From Neolentinus lepideus HHB14362 ss-1 (Eukaryota; Basidiomycota; Agaricomycetes; Gloeophyllales; Gloeophyllaceae): a DNA stretch of 64,000 nt. The translations under genes and the position numbers were made by a program. Shown here piece after piece: positions 47,664 to 58,965 of this stretch (positions within the stretch are counted from its first letter, which is position 1; every line of letters begins with the position of its first letter). The DNA lies in the NCBI GenBank assembly GCA_001632425.1, contig KV425551.1, positions 412,492 through 476,491 of the forward strand. Direction: 5' to 3'. The notes beneath the pieces are model-generated. The model saw nothing but the letters and a program-made list of their open reading frames with translations, was not told where the DNA came from and made no database searches.

Positions 47664-47926
47664 GTTGTATCTTGCAAAGGTCACAGAGGCGTCCTGCGCT
47701 GGAGTATAATTGTCGACGTACCCTATACATAGCAGAGGACTGACGGCACGCCGATACATGAAATGAGGCGGACGATCGAGATCCGTATGCGATCGTTATC
47801 ATAGCGAGATCGATCTTTTATTAGACATCACCACACGAGACACCCACATCAATATTGTTGCTTTCACTCGGGCCATTTGTTCATATAACATCAGCACGGC
47901 CGAAGGCAACATTCACTGAATAAGAA

Positions 47927-49442
47927 ATGGTCACCCAAACGACGACTCCGTTCGACCTCGCAAGGCTGCCCGACAAGCAAGCTTTGGTCAATGAATTCGT
48001 CGGCAAGCCAATCAAGTCTCTCCGGACGCCTGCGATGGTCATCGACCGAGCTGCTTTTGCCGACAACTGTGCAAGGATGCATCAAAACGCCAAAGACTGG
48101 GGCGCCAGCTTTAGAGGGCATGTCAAGTCGCATAAAGTAAGGCAGATTTTCGTTCACCGTGATTTACCACACTGAACATGACCTCCGCCACAGACCGCTG
48201 AAGGTACCAAGCTACAGCTGGATTCAGCTGTTGACAAGACCGAGGCTGTGGTCGTTTCCACCTTAATGGAAGCATGGTCTATAGTCAAAGCAGGTCTAGT
48301 GACGGACGGTACTGTGAAAGACGTGAGTCATTCTCCGAACCCAGTCGCCGGTCCGATTGATAATTCACAGATCCTGTATGGGCTTCCAGTCGGGGTGAAC
48401 AAAATACAAGACCTTGCAGCGCTCTGGGACGAGATGGAGCTAAACGGAGGTGTGGTCAGGCTGTTGATAGATAACGCCGAACAAGTCCGAGCCTTGGAGG
48501 AATATGAGAAACAACGGGAGAAACCCAGGAGCTGGTCGGTCTTCGTGAAAGTTGACGGAGGACAGAAGTGAGTCTCATCCATCACGGCAGACGGTTACAA
48601 GCTGACATAAACAGACGAGCTGGCGTCGAACCTTCCATAACTGCATTGCGGCCCATCCTCGAGTTACTATTTGCTTCACCGGCGACGACCATCTATGGTT
48701 TCTATTGCCACGCCGGCAACGCATACGCATCGACCTCCATCCCAGAGGCGTCTTCGTTCCTGTCGGCCGAGGTAGAGTGCGTTAATATAGCAGCCTTGAC
48801 AGCGAAGAAGATCTGTACGGAGTTTTCGGTCAAGCCACCAGCCGATGGATTTGTTCTTGCCGTTGGATCAACACCAACGGCGCATGCCGCGTCCGCGGAA
48901 GCAAGACAGCAACTGAACCGGCTCTTGCACGGAAGGCTTGAGCTACATGCAGGTAAAGGGTCCTATAGTAGACAGTACTGTAGCCGCATTCTAAAATTCT
49001 TCCAGGAAATTATCCGTTGCTGGATCTCCAGCAGCTGCATACAAGTCTTGTAGGTGAAAAGCGAGTCGCCCAGAAAGTTCTTGCAACAGTAATTTCGTAC
49101 TATCCGAACAGGAGTGCGGATGGATCAGACGAGGCACTATGCGATGCAGGAGCGATTGCTATGAGCAAGGACACTGGACCTAGCGGAGGGTTCGGGGACG
49201 TGGTGGGAAAGCCTTGGAAATTAGGGCGAATCTCACAGGAGCACGGTATCCTAGTCGCTCATCCTTCTGGGTCATACAGCTCTGGCAGTCCGGAGGGAAA
49301 GCTGGAGATCGGAGAAGTCATAGAAATCGTGGGCCAGCACGCGTGCCTCATAACTGCGGCGTATCCCTGGTATTATATCGTGGACTCGAAGGAAGGTGCA
49401 GACAAGGTGATCGATGTGTGGGTGCCATGGAAAGGGTGGTAG
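47927..49442 (+). CDS. D-serine dehydratase-like PLP enzyme (fold type III, DSD1/alanine racemase-like)
   Basis: About 410 residues in five or six exons. The PLP-lysine region is early: LRTPAMVIDRAAFADNCARM and FRGHVKSHKTAEGTKLQL. Barrel blocks follow: VVVSTLMEAWSIVKAGLV, KDILYGLPVGVNKIQDL, WSVFVKVDGGQKRAGVEP, TIYGFYCHAGNAY and GFVLAVGSTPTAHAAS. The C-terminal beta domain has YPNRSADGSDEALCDAGAIA, DTGPSGGFGDVVGKPW, SQEHGILVAH and GQHACLITAAYPWYYIVDS. In the latter, His and Cys match the Zn ligands of eukaryotic D-serine dehydratase. The known reaction is D-serine to pyruvate and ammonia via 2-aminoacrylate; D-threonine aldolase or hydroxyaspartate dehydratase activity is possible in the family. 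Confidence 0.92.
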
Positions 49443-49737
49443 TAGCAAAGCAGTGGTAGTCAGCCTAGCTCGTAAGATGGAATCCATTATTGGGTTCCAA
49501 CTTTGCAGGATATTTTTTCAGGATAATGGCAAGTACTCAACCAACTCAGAGAAACTGTAGTTGCGGTGGTATATCCCACAGTCAGCAACGAGGTGACGAT
49601 AAAGAAGAAAGGCTGTAGACTGTAAGCGCGTGATCGCGCAGTTCGGTTCGCTTGCCACAGTTTGGTGATGATCCGGTGTTGTGGCGAGGCGCCGTCATAA
49701 GCACCAGTCCACACACTGGTTTCCTCTCTCTGTCATC

Positions 49738-50839
49738 ATGGCCGATTACGACGCGGACGCTACAGAACTACTTGAAACTTATGGTCCGAGCTCATGTGTT
49801 TCTCTAAGACTTTCTGCTGACTGGCGTTTGCAGACTTTCTTATGAAATATATTATCATCGGTACGGTTGGCGAAGTGCTGGTTCATGTGCCGCGTGGTTA
49901 ACGTCAGACTGCAGGCGAAGCAGGAACAGGAAAGTCATGTCTTTTGCACCAGTTTACGCACAATTCCTGTGAGTCACGTTCCGACCGGGTGCCTCATCTA
50001 AACAGCGGACGATGCAGTCAAGGATCATTCCCAACACACGATCGGAGTGGAATTCTCGAGTCGAACAGTCAAGCTGGGAGAGAAGCGGATAAAGCTTCAG
50101 GTGTGTCATAATGCTGCTTAAACCAACCAATATCTCAAGCGGAGATCGTTAGTTATGGGACACAGCGGGACAGGAGCGATTTCGGTATGTATCGTTATCT
50201 ATATCCACGAAGAATTGCGCTAGATGCCACGAATTCACAGGTCTGTTACCCGGAGCTATTATCGTGGAGCTGCAGGTGCCATCTTAGTTTACGACATAAC
50301 CAAGTGGGTATCTTGTACCTCCTTTCTTGAAGACTTCTCGCTAAAGGCAGAGTTTAGCCGGCAGTCCTTCCAGAATCTGAGCAGGTGGCTGGCGGATGCG
50401 CGAGCTTTGGCGAGTCCAAATCTCGTAGTGGTGCTTGTTGGCAACAAGTCGGATCGCGAGGATGAGCGTGAAGTAGAGTGGGCAGAAGCAAGTCGTTGGG
50501 CCGCTGAGCATGGTGAATTTGCACTGGCGATATCTCACCCATCATAACACTCACTGTGGACCAGACGTTCACTTCCTCGAGACGTCATCACTAACAGGAG
50601 ACAATGTCGAAGCCCCGTTCCTCTTGTGCGCACGATCGATTCTTCTCTCGATCGAGTCTGGCTCGTTGGATCCGGATAAAGCGGGCAGCGGCGTTAGTTA
50701 CGGTGATCGGGCCCTGCGCCGAGTCAATAGCTCGAGCCGCCTGAGCTTCGGGAGCCTCAGTGGTCGTCGCAAGAAGGGCACCGTCAAACTGCGGCTTAAA
50801 GACTATGTGCCTGGAACAGCAAATAGCGAATGCTGCTGA
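49738..50839 (+). CDS. RAB4: Rab GTPase, RAB4 type
   Basis: About 240 residues in seven exons. It starts [20 protein letters not shown]. The GTPase motifs are all present: P-loop [18 protein letters not shown], switch [14 protein letters not shown], switch [26 protein letters not shown] in [14 protein letters not shown], and [10 protein letters not shown]. The C terminus NSECC can receive two geranylgeranyl groups. The [10 protein letters not shown] start and [19 protein letters not shown] block match RAB4, which controls early-endosome recycling. A Ser-rich hypervariable tail ([17 protein letters not shown]) precedes the double Cys. All nucleotide-binding residues are intact. Confidence 0.93.
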
Positions 50840-51959
50840 GGTACCCTCTGGAGTTTCTTGTTTCGTCAATGTACGGGTTGCATGGTAAAGGAGTCTGGTG
50901 AGTCTTACTCGGGTTACCTGTATTTCTCCGCTTTTGACCAGCTACATGGCTCGCTCCAGGTGCCGTAGTTGTCTTTCTTGCAAGTCATACCCTTCATCTG
51001 TTATACCACCGCAAGCTCACCCTTACTGTATGTTCCCGTTTCCTGGAGATCTAGACATTGACGCGGACGCTGCCTTCCTTCCAGTATGCAATCCATATAC
51101 TACCTGTATCAAGCGGATTTACAGTATTGCTACTCTGTCACTAATTGCTGTCTTCGTTGCTCGCCCTGAGGGACTATTTCTGTAATTTTTAGTAGACCTA
51201 GATTCTGTCTCTTGTCTTCGTTTCACTTTATGTTAATCTTGTCTCTTCTTTTTCGAAACGCATTTCGTTATACTATCAGCTGCGAGCTGATTAGTAAAAT
51301 CCTATCCACATGTATATACGCCTCTATGAATAGAGACTCAACAGGCTGCATGGACTGGTATTCGTATGACCGACTGTGACGCGGGGAGGAGTGTGGTTTA
51401 CACTTCCCCATCACTGATATGGGTGACCCTCGAGCTTCACTCGGACACAGCTATCACGGTTCCCGAGTATCTCCTGCTTTCGCATAACTTGGACTGGCGC
51501 CGACCATATGGATGAAGACATGTGGGCGAGGACCCTGTCAAGTGCTGCCTTGTAAACGGCCCCCTCTCGAGACCTGCCGATTATGCTACCCGAGATTCCT
51601 TTACTACCTTATGCTCTGGTCATATGTGGCCACTGTTGGGCAAAGATCTTCCGTAATGAATCTCTGCTCTGGCCGTATAAAAGACTGGAGGAGTAAATGG
51701 TAGGATCAATACCGTCGTGTATGAGATACCACGTATACCCCAACACCGGGTAAGCGTCCATGTATGAATTTTCTGGAGGCCCACTCAGTGCTGACTGATA
51801 TAATGCCTTGTCATGCTTTCGATGATAGGCTGTCAGTTGACGCTACCCGCTTTCCCTCGTCGGTTTTTCTTGAAACTGTGAACGGTTGTTTGTGACGGTC
51901 TCCTCAGCACCTACGAAATTCCAGAGCAATTCCACATCACGCTTATAACGTCTCCAACC
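50840..51959. other. Long intergenic region
   Basis: About 1.1 kb between two plus-strand genes. Short open frames (about 60-95 codons) have no family pattern and no supported splice structure. A CGTATAAAAG sequence near 51673 could be a TATA element. Unrecognised non-coding RNA or UTR cannot be excluded. Confidence 0.4.
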
Positions 51960-53431
51960 ATGTCTCTTTCGTGAGTTGGGAGAGTTGACGTGAAATTACA
52001 ACGCTCTGACTGTTCTGGTCAGGTCTATAGTTTCATCGGGCACGTCCTCGCGTGCCACAACGAGAAACTCCACTTCCTATGGCTCGTCGACGTCGGCTGC
52101 CTCTAGCACCCATTCGGGAAATGCGCACACCGCGAGCCCGACGTCTACGTCTCATTCCTCTTCGCGTGCATCCTCATCCTCCCATTCTCTCTCATCTACC
52201 CATGCTCCTGCAGCCCACTCAAGCGTTGGTGCCGGACAGCAGTTTTCCGCCTCACTACAGAATACTGTACAGTCACAAAGCGCTTCACAATCACACGTCG
52301 TCTCATCACGTCAGTCATCAGCGCGTGCTGCCACTGTTTCCCGTACCAGTTCTACTAGTGCATCGACTCGTGCGAAGTGGACTGCTTCTGCCTCGGGCAG
52401 TAAGCCTGTGAATGGTGGTCCAATCGGCGTCCAGTCGTCTACTGGATCGATAGTGGAGAGCTCAACTTATCAGGTCGTCACTATGTATACTACTGCGGTG
52501 GAGTCCAACCGCGTATACGTGACGATTACGTCCACGAGCTTCCAAGCTGGCCTAACAGCCTTTCCTGTATCCGGGAATGAGAGCGTTGCCTCCGGACGAT
52601 CTAGGTATGTCCCCTTTTGCGTGCCTTTAAAACTTGTCCTGACGCCCTTTTAGCTTCTTCTCTAACACCGATGCTGTAGCAGGTGTCTTCCTGGTCATCG
52701 GCATAGTATTCGCTCTTCTGGCTGGTCTTCTGCTGTGTGTTTTACGTCGCCGGCGTAGGAAGAATGAAATTCGTGGCATGATCGGCATGCCCGCGCCTCT
52801 CCCGGATCCTTTTGCTGACTCGCCACCCATGCGTACGGTGCTAGTCAGTCGCACTGACGAGAGGTGGAGCAGTCCGCATGCTTTTCACAGTGACGATGGT
52901 CACGACGAGAAAGGCAGCATCAACTACGATAGCGACAACTTCACCGTGCCGGTGCTTAGGAGCGCCGAATGGCCTACGAATCATACGCCCGTCACCGGCC
53001 CACTTTTCGGCGATTATCATGTAGTCGAAAGGCATGGCGCCACACCCATCGCGACTGAAATCGCGTCACATAACGCAGCAAGGGCGGTTTCCCCTGCGCT
53101 GTCCAGTCCATCTCTCTATCCTGTCTCCGAAGAAGATTCAGAGTATCCCTCGGAGGAGTATCGTCGAGCATCGTTCCATGTACAGAGGAAGATAGTGCCT
53201 CCAATCGCCGCTCTGGCTATCAAGTGCAGGGGTACCCAGACTGTCATTCACGATTACCGACCGCCCACGCCATCCTCCACGGCTTCCCATCTACCTTCGG
53301 ACTCGGAATTGTCGACGCAAATGTCAGAGAAACAGTCCTGCGCAGGGTCTCTGTTGATCAATCGCAGTATAGGTCACTATAATCCTAATGCACCTGTTCG
53401 TCCACAGCGCTCCGTCAGACGGTTGCTTTAG
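51960..53431 (+). CDS. Ser/Thr-rich single-pass membrane protein 1
   Basis: About 450 residues in three exons. After a tiny first exon (MSLS) the ectodomain is nearly all Ser/Thr/Ala (for example TSSRATTRNSTSYGSSTSAA), a likely O-mannosylated stalk. A short folded-looking part follows (STYQVVTMYTTAVESNRVYV). The membrane segment is AVAGVFLVIGIVFALLAGLL, followed by the stop-transfer RRRRRK and a cytosolic tail of about 220 residues with GMPAPLPDPFADSP, EEDSEYPSEEY and Pro/Ser-rich stretches. No signal peptide is evident; the membrane segment may act as a signal anchor. The layout resembles fungal wall-stress sensors (Mid2/Wsc-like) but lacks a WSC domain. It has the same architecture as the gene at 55.3-57.7 kb. 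Confidence 0.8.
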
Positions 53432-53636
53432 GGTATGGTCGCGGGGGATCCTACTTGCACGACTCTGTATTATAATGTGTGTGATGGGAGAGTGGACGTC
53501 GGAGTGGTCTATGTCTCCTACAACACTTGCAGTTTGCCGAGCAGTGACGTGCTTCAGCAAGTCCCTACTATGATGGAAATCGTATCTGTATTCACGGCAG
53601 CCCTGATTCATACTTCTCTATCAACCTACTTGTCCA

Positions 53637-54791
53637 TCATGATAATCTAAATGTCGCAGCAACAAGTCTCGTCGAATCTGTCACAAAACCATAACTCTAA
53701 CGTGGATGTCAGTGGTCGACATTCAGCACCCGGGGCAAATTACGTCGGAAGGGTACTCACGTTTCCGAAGTTATACACGACATTCTCAAGTCCACCTTTT
53801 GGGGACGTGGTGGCAGTGGCATCTTCGATGAGGATACAATCATATCCGCGATAGTATGCGTCAACAATAGTGCCAAGTACACACTGGTGAAGGTCAAATT
53901 TCAGTTATACTGTCCCCCCTTGTCTAATAAATACTGGAAGAGACGAAGATAACTGGATGCACCTGGTCGGCATTTACACCCGAGAAGAACAGTGTTGTAA
54001 TACCGTTCTCTTGCAGGTACAGATCCAAGCCAGTCTGGTAGCCCCAGAGACCGCTCATCCTGTACTCCTGTCTGAGTGACCTTCGTGGGGGAAGACGCAT
54101 CGGGCACACCTATTCTTATGGATCCATACGTCCGTCCCAAATTCTTTACCCTTTAAGTACTCTTGTTGAAGCGGCCCATACAGGTCGGCGTTGCGCTGAT
54201 CCCTCATGAGAAGTCGACCCCAGTCCCCTCCCATGTCCGCACCGAAGCCTCCCTTGCCGCTCTTCATGAACCCTCTTATGAGGGCCGGCGGGATCGTTTT
54301 CAGCTCATGGTCTGTTAAGCCCCAGTTCCTGGGTTGATCTTGTCAAGTCACATGCAGGACTGGGGGCCATGGAGACAACTACACCCAAAGAATCTTGACG
54401 CCTTGTGCTCTTAACGCAGGCACCACTTTCAGCAGAGGGTCGACGCATGCCAGTCCCGTGGGATGGTCCCGCATCTCTGGATGCAAGAAGTAACTGCGAA
54501 GGGTCACAATCAGCGTCACTATCCATGTCGCATCTGGCTACGGGCCCGCACTCACTTTTGCATGTCGATAATTACGACAGCACTTGTTTCTGGGTTTATC
54601 CTGACCGTTCTTTGCCCATCCACGGGGAATTCTAGGATATCGGGAGTTAGCGGTGGTGGGGCTGCATCCGAGCCAGATGGCAGATGGCTTATTCTTGTTA
54701 AGTCCACCAGACCAGTAGGGTATTCGACCCAGAAACTCCCGGCATTCCCGTATTCTACAGGTTTCTGGGGCGGAGGTCGTGTCTTAGCCAT
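53637..54791 (-). CDS. Isochorismatase-like cysteine hydrolase
   Basis: About 300 residues in five exons. The catalytic triad of the family is present: Asp in TSAVVIIDMQK, Lys in the NWGLTDHELKTIPPALIRG/MKSGKGGFG region, and Cys in FFSGVNADQCVLGTIVDAYY. DCILIEDATATTSPKGG and SYGFVTDSTRLVAATF follow. The N-terminal extension (MAKTRPPPQKPVEYGNAGS and FWVEYPTGLVDLTRI) is typical of a fungal clade annotated as isochorismatase hydrolases. These enzymes cleave amide or vinyl-ether bonds in various substrates (nicotinamide, isochorismate, ureidoacrylate); the real substrate is unknown. The frame is intact. It lies between two unrelated membrane-protein genes. Confidence 0.88.
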
Positions 54792-55322
54792 AGCGTCTTT
54801 TGATCAGGAGGTATTCAAGTTCTGTCCCATCTATGGCCGTTCCAGAAGGTTATATATAGACTATCCCTGAGGGAGAGAGATAAGCAGGAAGATGCCGGAA
54901 TAGACATGGAGAGATTCATTGACAAGAGCACGGGAGCAAACCTGTGGCATTCGCAGGTGAAACTGAGATAAGAGCGAAGGGTTATACAGATTGACAATGC
55001 AGTCTATGAGGTATAACTGAACTTAAAGTATGCGGAGTGTCCGTCTCCGTCTCCGAAACCAGCAACAAACAAACATTCGTATGTAACTTTGTGGAAGGAG
55101 AGCAAATGCTAACGAGCGTCCGAGATGAAGAAAATCAGAATGAACAAGAGATGCAAGACAACAGTTGTACTCGTGAAGTGACAAAGGCAGATAAAACGTC
55201 CATTGAACGGGCCGCATTGACAAACAACACTGCAGTAGTAAATGCTCGCAAACACAAAAGTGGGTACATACAAAGTCTAGTCCGTAGTGCATCCAGGCGA
55301 TGTGTTGTTTCCATCAAAGGTG
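54792..55322. other. Intergenic region upstream of the isochorismatase-like gene
   Basis: About 530 bp. A plus-strand open frame (55037-55393) runs antisense into the next gene and has no family pattern. It presumably contains the promoter of the isochorismatase-like gene and the 3' UTR of membrane protein 2. Confidence 0.4.
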
Positions 55323-57676
55323 TCATTTGTCGCTGGCGCTATCGGGAACATTTCTTACCTGCGGAAACGAGTAAGGTCAGGGCCCACCTTTAGCGAATGA
55401 CATGCACGTACCTCAAGAACCGGCCGAGAGTAATCTTCATTATCCTTAATACTACCAGCACTCTTCAAACGGTCCTGCATGCTGGGATTTAACCGTTCAT
55501 CACTAGGCACTGATCCCCACGAATCCCTCTCAGGCTCGTCCATATACGGCTCCCGTTCCGCATCCAAACTCTCCCTCCTTAGCCTGTCAGTCTCTCTCTG
55601 CGGATTCCTCGGTGGTGGCGGTGGTGTTGGAACTCTGAAATCGTCAAACGGACCGCCACTGGGGGTACGATTCATGCCTAGCAGAGGCTCCATACTTCCA
55701 GCACTATACGATGCCGAATGACCAGGCCGGTGTCCTTCCCCACTCCCAATAAGACCAGGACCAGGACTGTACGCCCGCGACCGATACGCTCCTGGACCCT
55801 CCGCAACATATGCTGCGTACGGGTCAAACGTGCCTCCTTCGTTATCAGAGGGTCCACTTGATGGGTCGTCCATGTATGCTGACGGCGGACGCGTGGCACT
55901 GGGGAGCGACGACGCTGTCCCATGACCGCCGGAATAGCGCGAGAGCTCCATGTCGGAGCCCATCATCGGCCGCCTGGGCGACTTCTCGTCGTCTTCGTCC
56001 CCGTCATCGAGAGGCGCGCGGTTGAACCCGACTGCAGCCATTACGGCTGCGTCATGGTCCAGTTTTCGCGTCCTCCGTCTACGACGTACAAGGAAGAAGA
56101 TGAACAGGCAGATCGAGGTGGCCGCTAAACCCACAATCAGAAATACACCGGCCACGGCGCCCTTTTCCCTAAAAAATCTATACGGACGAAAAAGGTTAAT
56201 CAAGATGCGAAAGGGTTTGTGAAGCGACACTTACCCGTTTGCGTGCACACTATTGTCCTCCGAACTTAAAGTTGGATTAGCAACGACCTCGGTCACAGTT
56301 ATAGGTTGACCTTGGCTATTGGTAGACACTACTGTTTCCGTGAAGGTAGGCGGGACAGTAGTAGTTGTGTGCCCTTGGCTATCCGTAGTTGTAAAAACAA
56401 CGGTGCTCTGCAATGTTGTCCTGTGCATCATGCAGATTAGAATAGGTGGATCTGACTGGAAGGTACGGACTCACGTAGCAGAAGATACCACGACTAGTGG
56501 GGATGGCGGAGAGGAAGTGATGTCGGATGACGCAGTGGTCGTAAGGGTGGTGGTTGCGGGATCTGACCTTTCAGTGGTTTCATGGGTGGTGGTTGTGGGG
56601 TCTTCGGTTGTGGTGACGGTAGTGGCGGGTGGGTTGTTGGAGGTTGTTGGATTATCAGTGGTAGTCGGCGGGGTTGTGGTGGGAGTGGTGGGAGTGGCTG
56701 TCTGAGTGGTGGTGGTAGGAGGCTCTGATGTAGTGGTGGGAGGCTCCGATGTAGTGGTGGGAGGCTCCGATGGGGTAGTAGTGGGAGGCTCTGAGGTAGT
56801 AGTAGGAGACTCCGAGGTAGTAGTTGGAGCTTGTGAATTGGTAGATGGGGACTGTGAAGTTGTCGACGGGGGTGTTGACGACGATGAAGGGGGCGTAGGC
56901 GCCTGCGAAGAAGGAGTTGACGCGCTCTCTCTCTGAGAGGTCGCTGGTGCAGAGGTCGTTGGCGCAGAGGTCGTTGGCGCAGAGGTCGCAGAAGTCGTTG
57001 GCGCAGAGGTCGTCGGGACAGTGGTTGATGAACTTTACGATAGTCAGAGTCAGCATAGACATACGAGTGCCAAAGGACAGGGTAAACTCACGGAGCAGGG
57101 GAATCAGACGATGTGGATGGAGGGGCGGTAGTGGACATGGCGGAGGTAGATGTAGTTGGTTGTGCGGACGTTGTAGGTGCCGCAGAAGATGAAGCAGGCA
57201 CAGAAGTTGTAGGTTCAGAAGTAGACACGGACGAATCAGTGGATGCAATTGTTGATACAGATGAAATAGATTCAGATGTGGACGAAGCGGTCACCGATTC
57301 GGTAGTTGTAGTCGTGGGTGTCGTAGGAGACGGGATGGATGAAGATATAGATGATTCAGTAAGAGAAGAGCCTTTGAAGACAGAAAATGAACAATCGCGC
57401 CACAAGACAGACAGCACAAAGCAAAGACGAGCAAGAACGCGTCTGGGGGCGGGACGAGGGGACACTAGAGAAAGTTTCTCGGTGACTGCTGCGCCCGACC
57501 TTGTTTCGTGCATCCCAGCGCCAGCGTTCCCGCCCGAACCACCTCTCCAGCAATGGTTCTGACATCTTCTTGCACGAGGCCGCTGCCCGCTGAACTAACC
57601 GATAGTAATATGATAACTCACCAGTGGCTGAAGGACTCGCGCTGCTGCTCTGTCTTTTCGCCTTGTGCACAGGCAT
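55323..57676 (-). CDS. Ser/Thr-rich single-pass membrane protein 2
   Basis: About 680 residues in six or seven exons. After MPVHKAKRQSSSASPSATG comes a mucin-like ectodomain of several hundred Ser/Thr/Pro residues. It includes tandem TSEPPTT units (56.70-56.83 kb) and TSAPTTSAP units (56.94-57.02 kb). A short region TTLQSTVVFTTTDSQGH and VVSTNSQGQPITVTEVVANP precedes the membrane segment GAVAGVFLIVGLAATSICLF, the basic stop-transfer RRRRRTRK and an acidic, Pro-rich cytosolic tail. The last intron joins RPVLE to VRNVPDSASDK. The GAVAGVFL start of the membrane segment and RRRRR are shared with membrane protein 1, which suggests distant paralogy. A cell-wall sensor or adhesin role is inference. 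Confidence 0.82.
56700..57020. repeat. Short tandem repeats encoding Ser/Thr/Pro units
   Basis: At about 56705-56830 a GT/GA-rich unit of 21-27 bp (on the minus strand coding TSEPPTT-type peptides) recurs about five times. At 56940-57015 an 18-bp GTCGTTGGCGCAGAG-type unit recurs about four times (TSAPT peptides). Both lie inside the mucin-like exon and are likely to vary in length between strains. Confidence 0.75.
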
Positions 57677-57861
57677 TATGACCGCATATTATTGGTGAAT
57701 TCTATGGAGAGCGTAAGAAAGAGAAGAAAGCGCAGGGCAAGGAGTAGAGAATGCCCGAAGGCGTACTAGAGACACGGTGCGCATTGCCGTAGGCCTCCTC
57801 TCCGCGTGCGAATCAGGCCTGCTCTCGACGTCATATAATTAGAGCGCCCTGCTCATTTCAC

Positions 57862-58282
57862 ATGGCCCTCGGGCCCCTGCTCGCTGTGTATCACGATGAC
57901 CACGACCGTCTCTCGACAACGTCGACGCGGCCGACGATGTTCTGCAGGCTCGAGTTGATTCTCAAATTTCTGCTACAGTCTCGAATCTCCACGATCCTTA
58001 TTGTCCTTATCTGTCTCATCGACTGTGTACCAGCTTCTCATGTTCTGAACATCGTTATGGGCCTATCTTCTCATTGTTGGCGCTTCATAGTGCCTACTAG
58101 TGGTGGAAGGGAAGAAGCGGCTTTACCTCGTTGCTCGCGACACGTTGCGACTCAGTTTCTCCTTTTTGTACGGGGATGCGTCATACTATTTGAATCGAAT
58201 AAGATTAGGATCGAGAGTTTTGAATACACCTAAAACTCTAGACCTTACTAGCATTGGGCGTAGACGACGTGCCGAGCGGTGA
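57862..58282 (+). CDS. Possible small hypothetical protein
   Basis: Low-confidence gene. An open stretch from 57862 includes one strongly hydrophobic run (RISTILIVLICLIDCVPA). A second open stretch ending at 58282 reads GKKRLYLVARDTLRLSF, FLYGDASYYLNRIRLGSR and IGRRRRAER, which looks protein-like rather than random. I could not find a clean intron joining the two in frame, and I recognise no family. It may be a small membrane protein or two unrelated shadows. Confidence 0.3.
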
Positions 58283-58965
58283 GACAACTCTGGGAATAAA
58301 GTTATTTGGAGGCATGGAATAGATACTTGAATGTCATGCATGCTACCGACATCACCGCTCGTATTAGTGTGAACTACGCAAATCGTATATGTTAGCTACA
58401 TTGATAAACATCCCGTGATTGCACTTCCTGCAGAAGAAATGATTGCGGTACCAAACGATCGAGTCCAGGCGTCTTCATAAGACTTACGGAAAACAGGGAG
58501 GCTTTTAGCAGACATGAGAAGACTCACATGGCCCACCAAGGAAGAGCTGATGACAAAAGGGAGACGCAGCAAACAAGATGTCCAAAGCCCTTCATCCCTT
58601 CCGCTACCTGAGCAAGGATAGCTCAGTAACATGGGAGATATTTGGCCAATTCCAGCAAGCCAGAAGCGACGTGAACGTTAGAACCAAGTTTAGACCGGAT
58701 GGATCCGTCAACAACGATGCAGAGGACAGGGGAGCCGGAAATGCTTAATTTCGCTATCGTAATAGCGCAAGAGACACTCACAGAACGCAGTCCATGAGTA
58801 CAGCGTGATGAACATCGAGAGTAGACAGAGTATTCTGTTCGGCCCGGAGCGCAGAACTGTACAGTATTCACTTTAGTGGCTGGCTGCCCAGACTTCCGCA
58901 TTAGGCAAACCAGACCTCAGTGTGTAAGGCTCCCCCGACTATCCGACAAGAACAACATCAACGCC
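58283..58965. other. Intergenic region upstream of RPS11
   Basis: About 680 bp. Minus-strand open frames at 58396-58632 and 58623-58901 contain some protein-like text but no frame-consistent splice model or known motif. The stretch contains the RPS11 promoter. Confidence 0.4.

Noticed and set aside
51512..51703. Short Cys-rich plus-strand open frame resembling a small secreted protein
   Set aside because: No signal peptide or splice support; most likely chance.
55037..55393. Plus-strand open frame of 118 codons
   Set aside because: Overlaps the 3' end of membrane protein 2 in antisense and has no recognisable domain or splice support.
56319..57562. Several plus-strand open frames rich in Val/Gly
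   Set aside because: Antisense shadows of the Ser/Thr-rich ectodomain exons of membrane protein 2.
58396..58901. Possible minus-strand gene
   Set aside because: Some protein-like text in two frames, but no frame-consistent intron, start context or family motif could be found.
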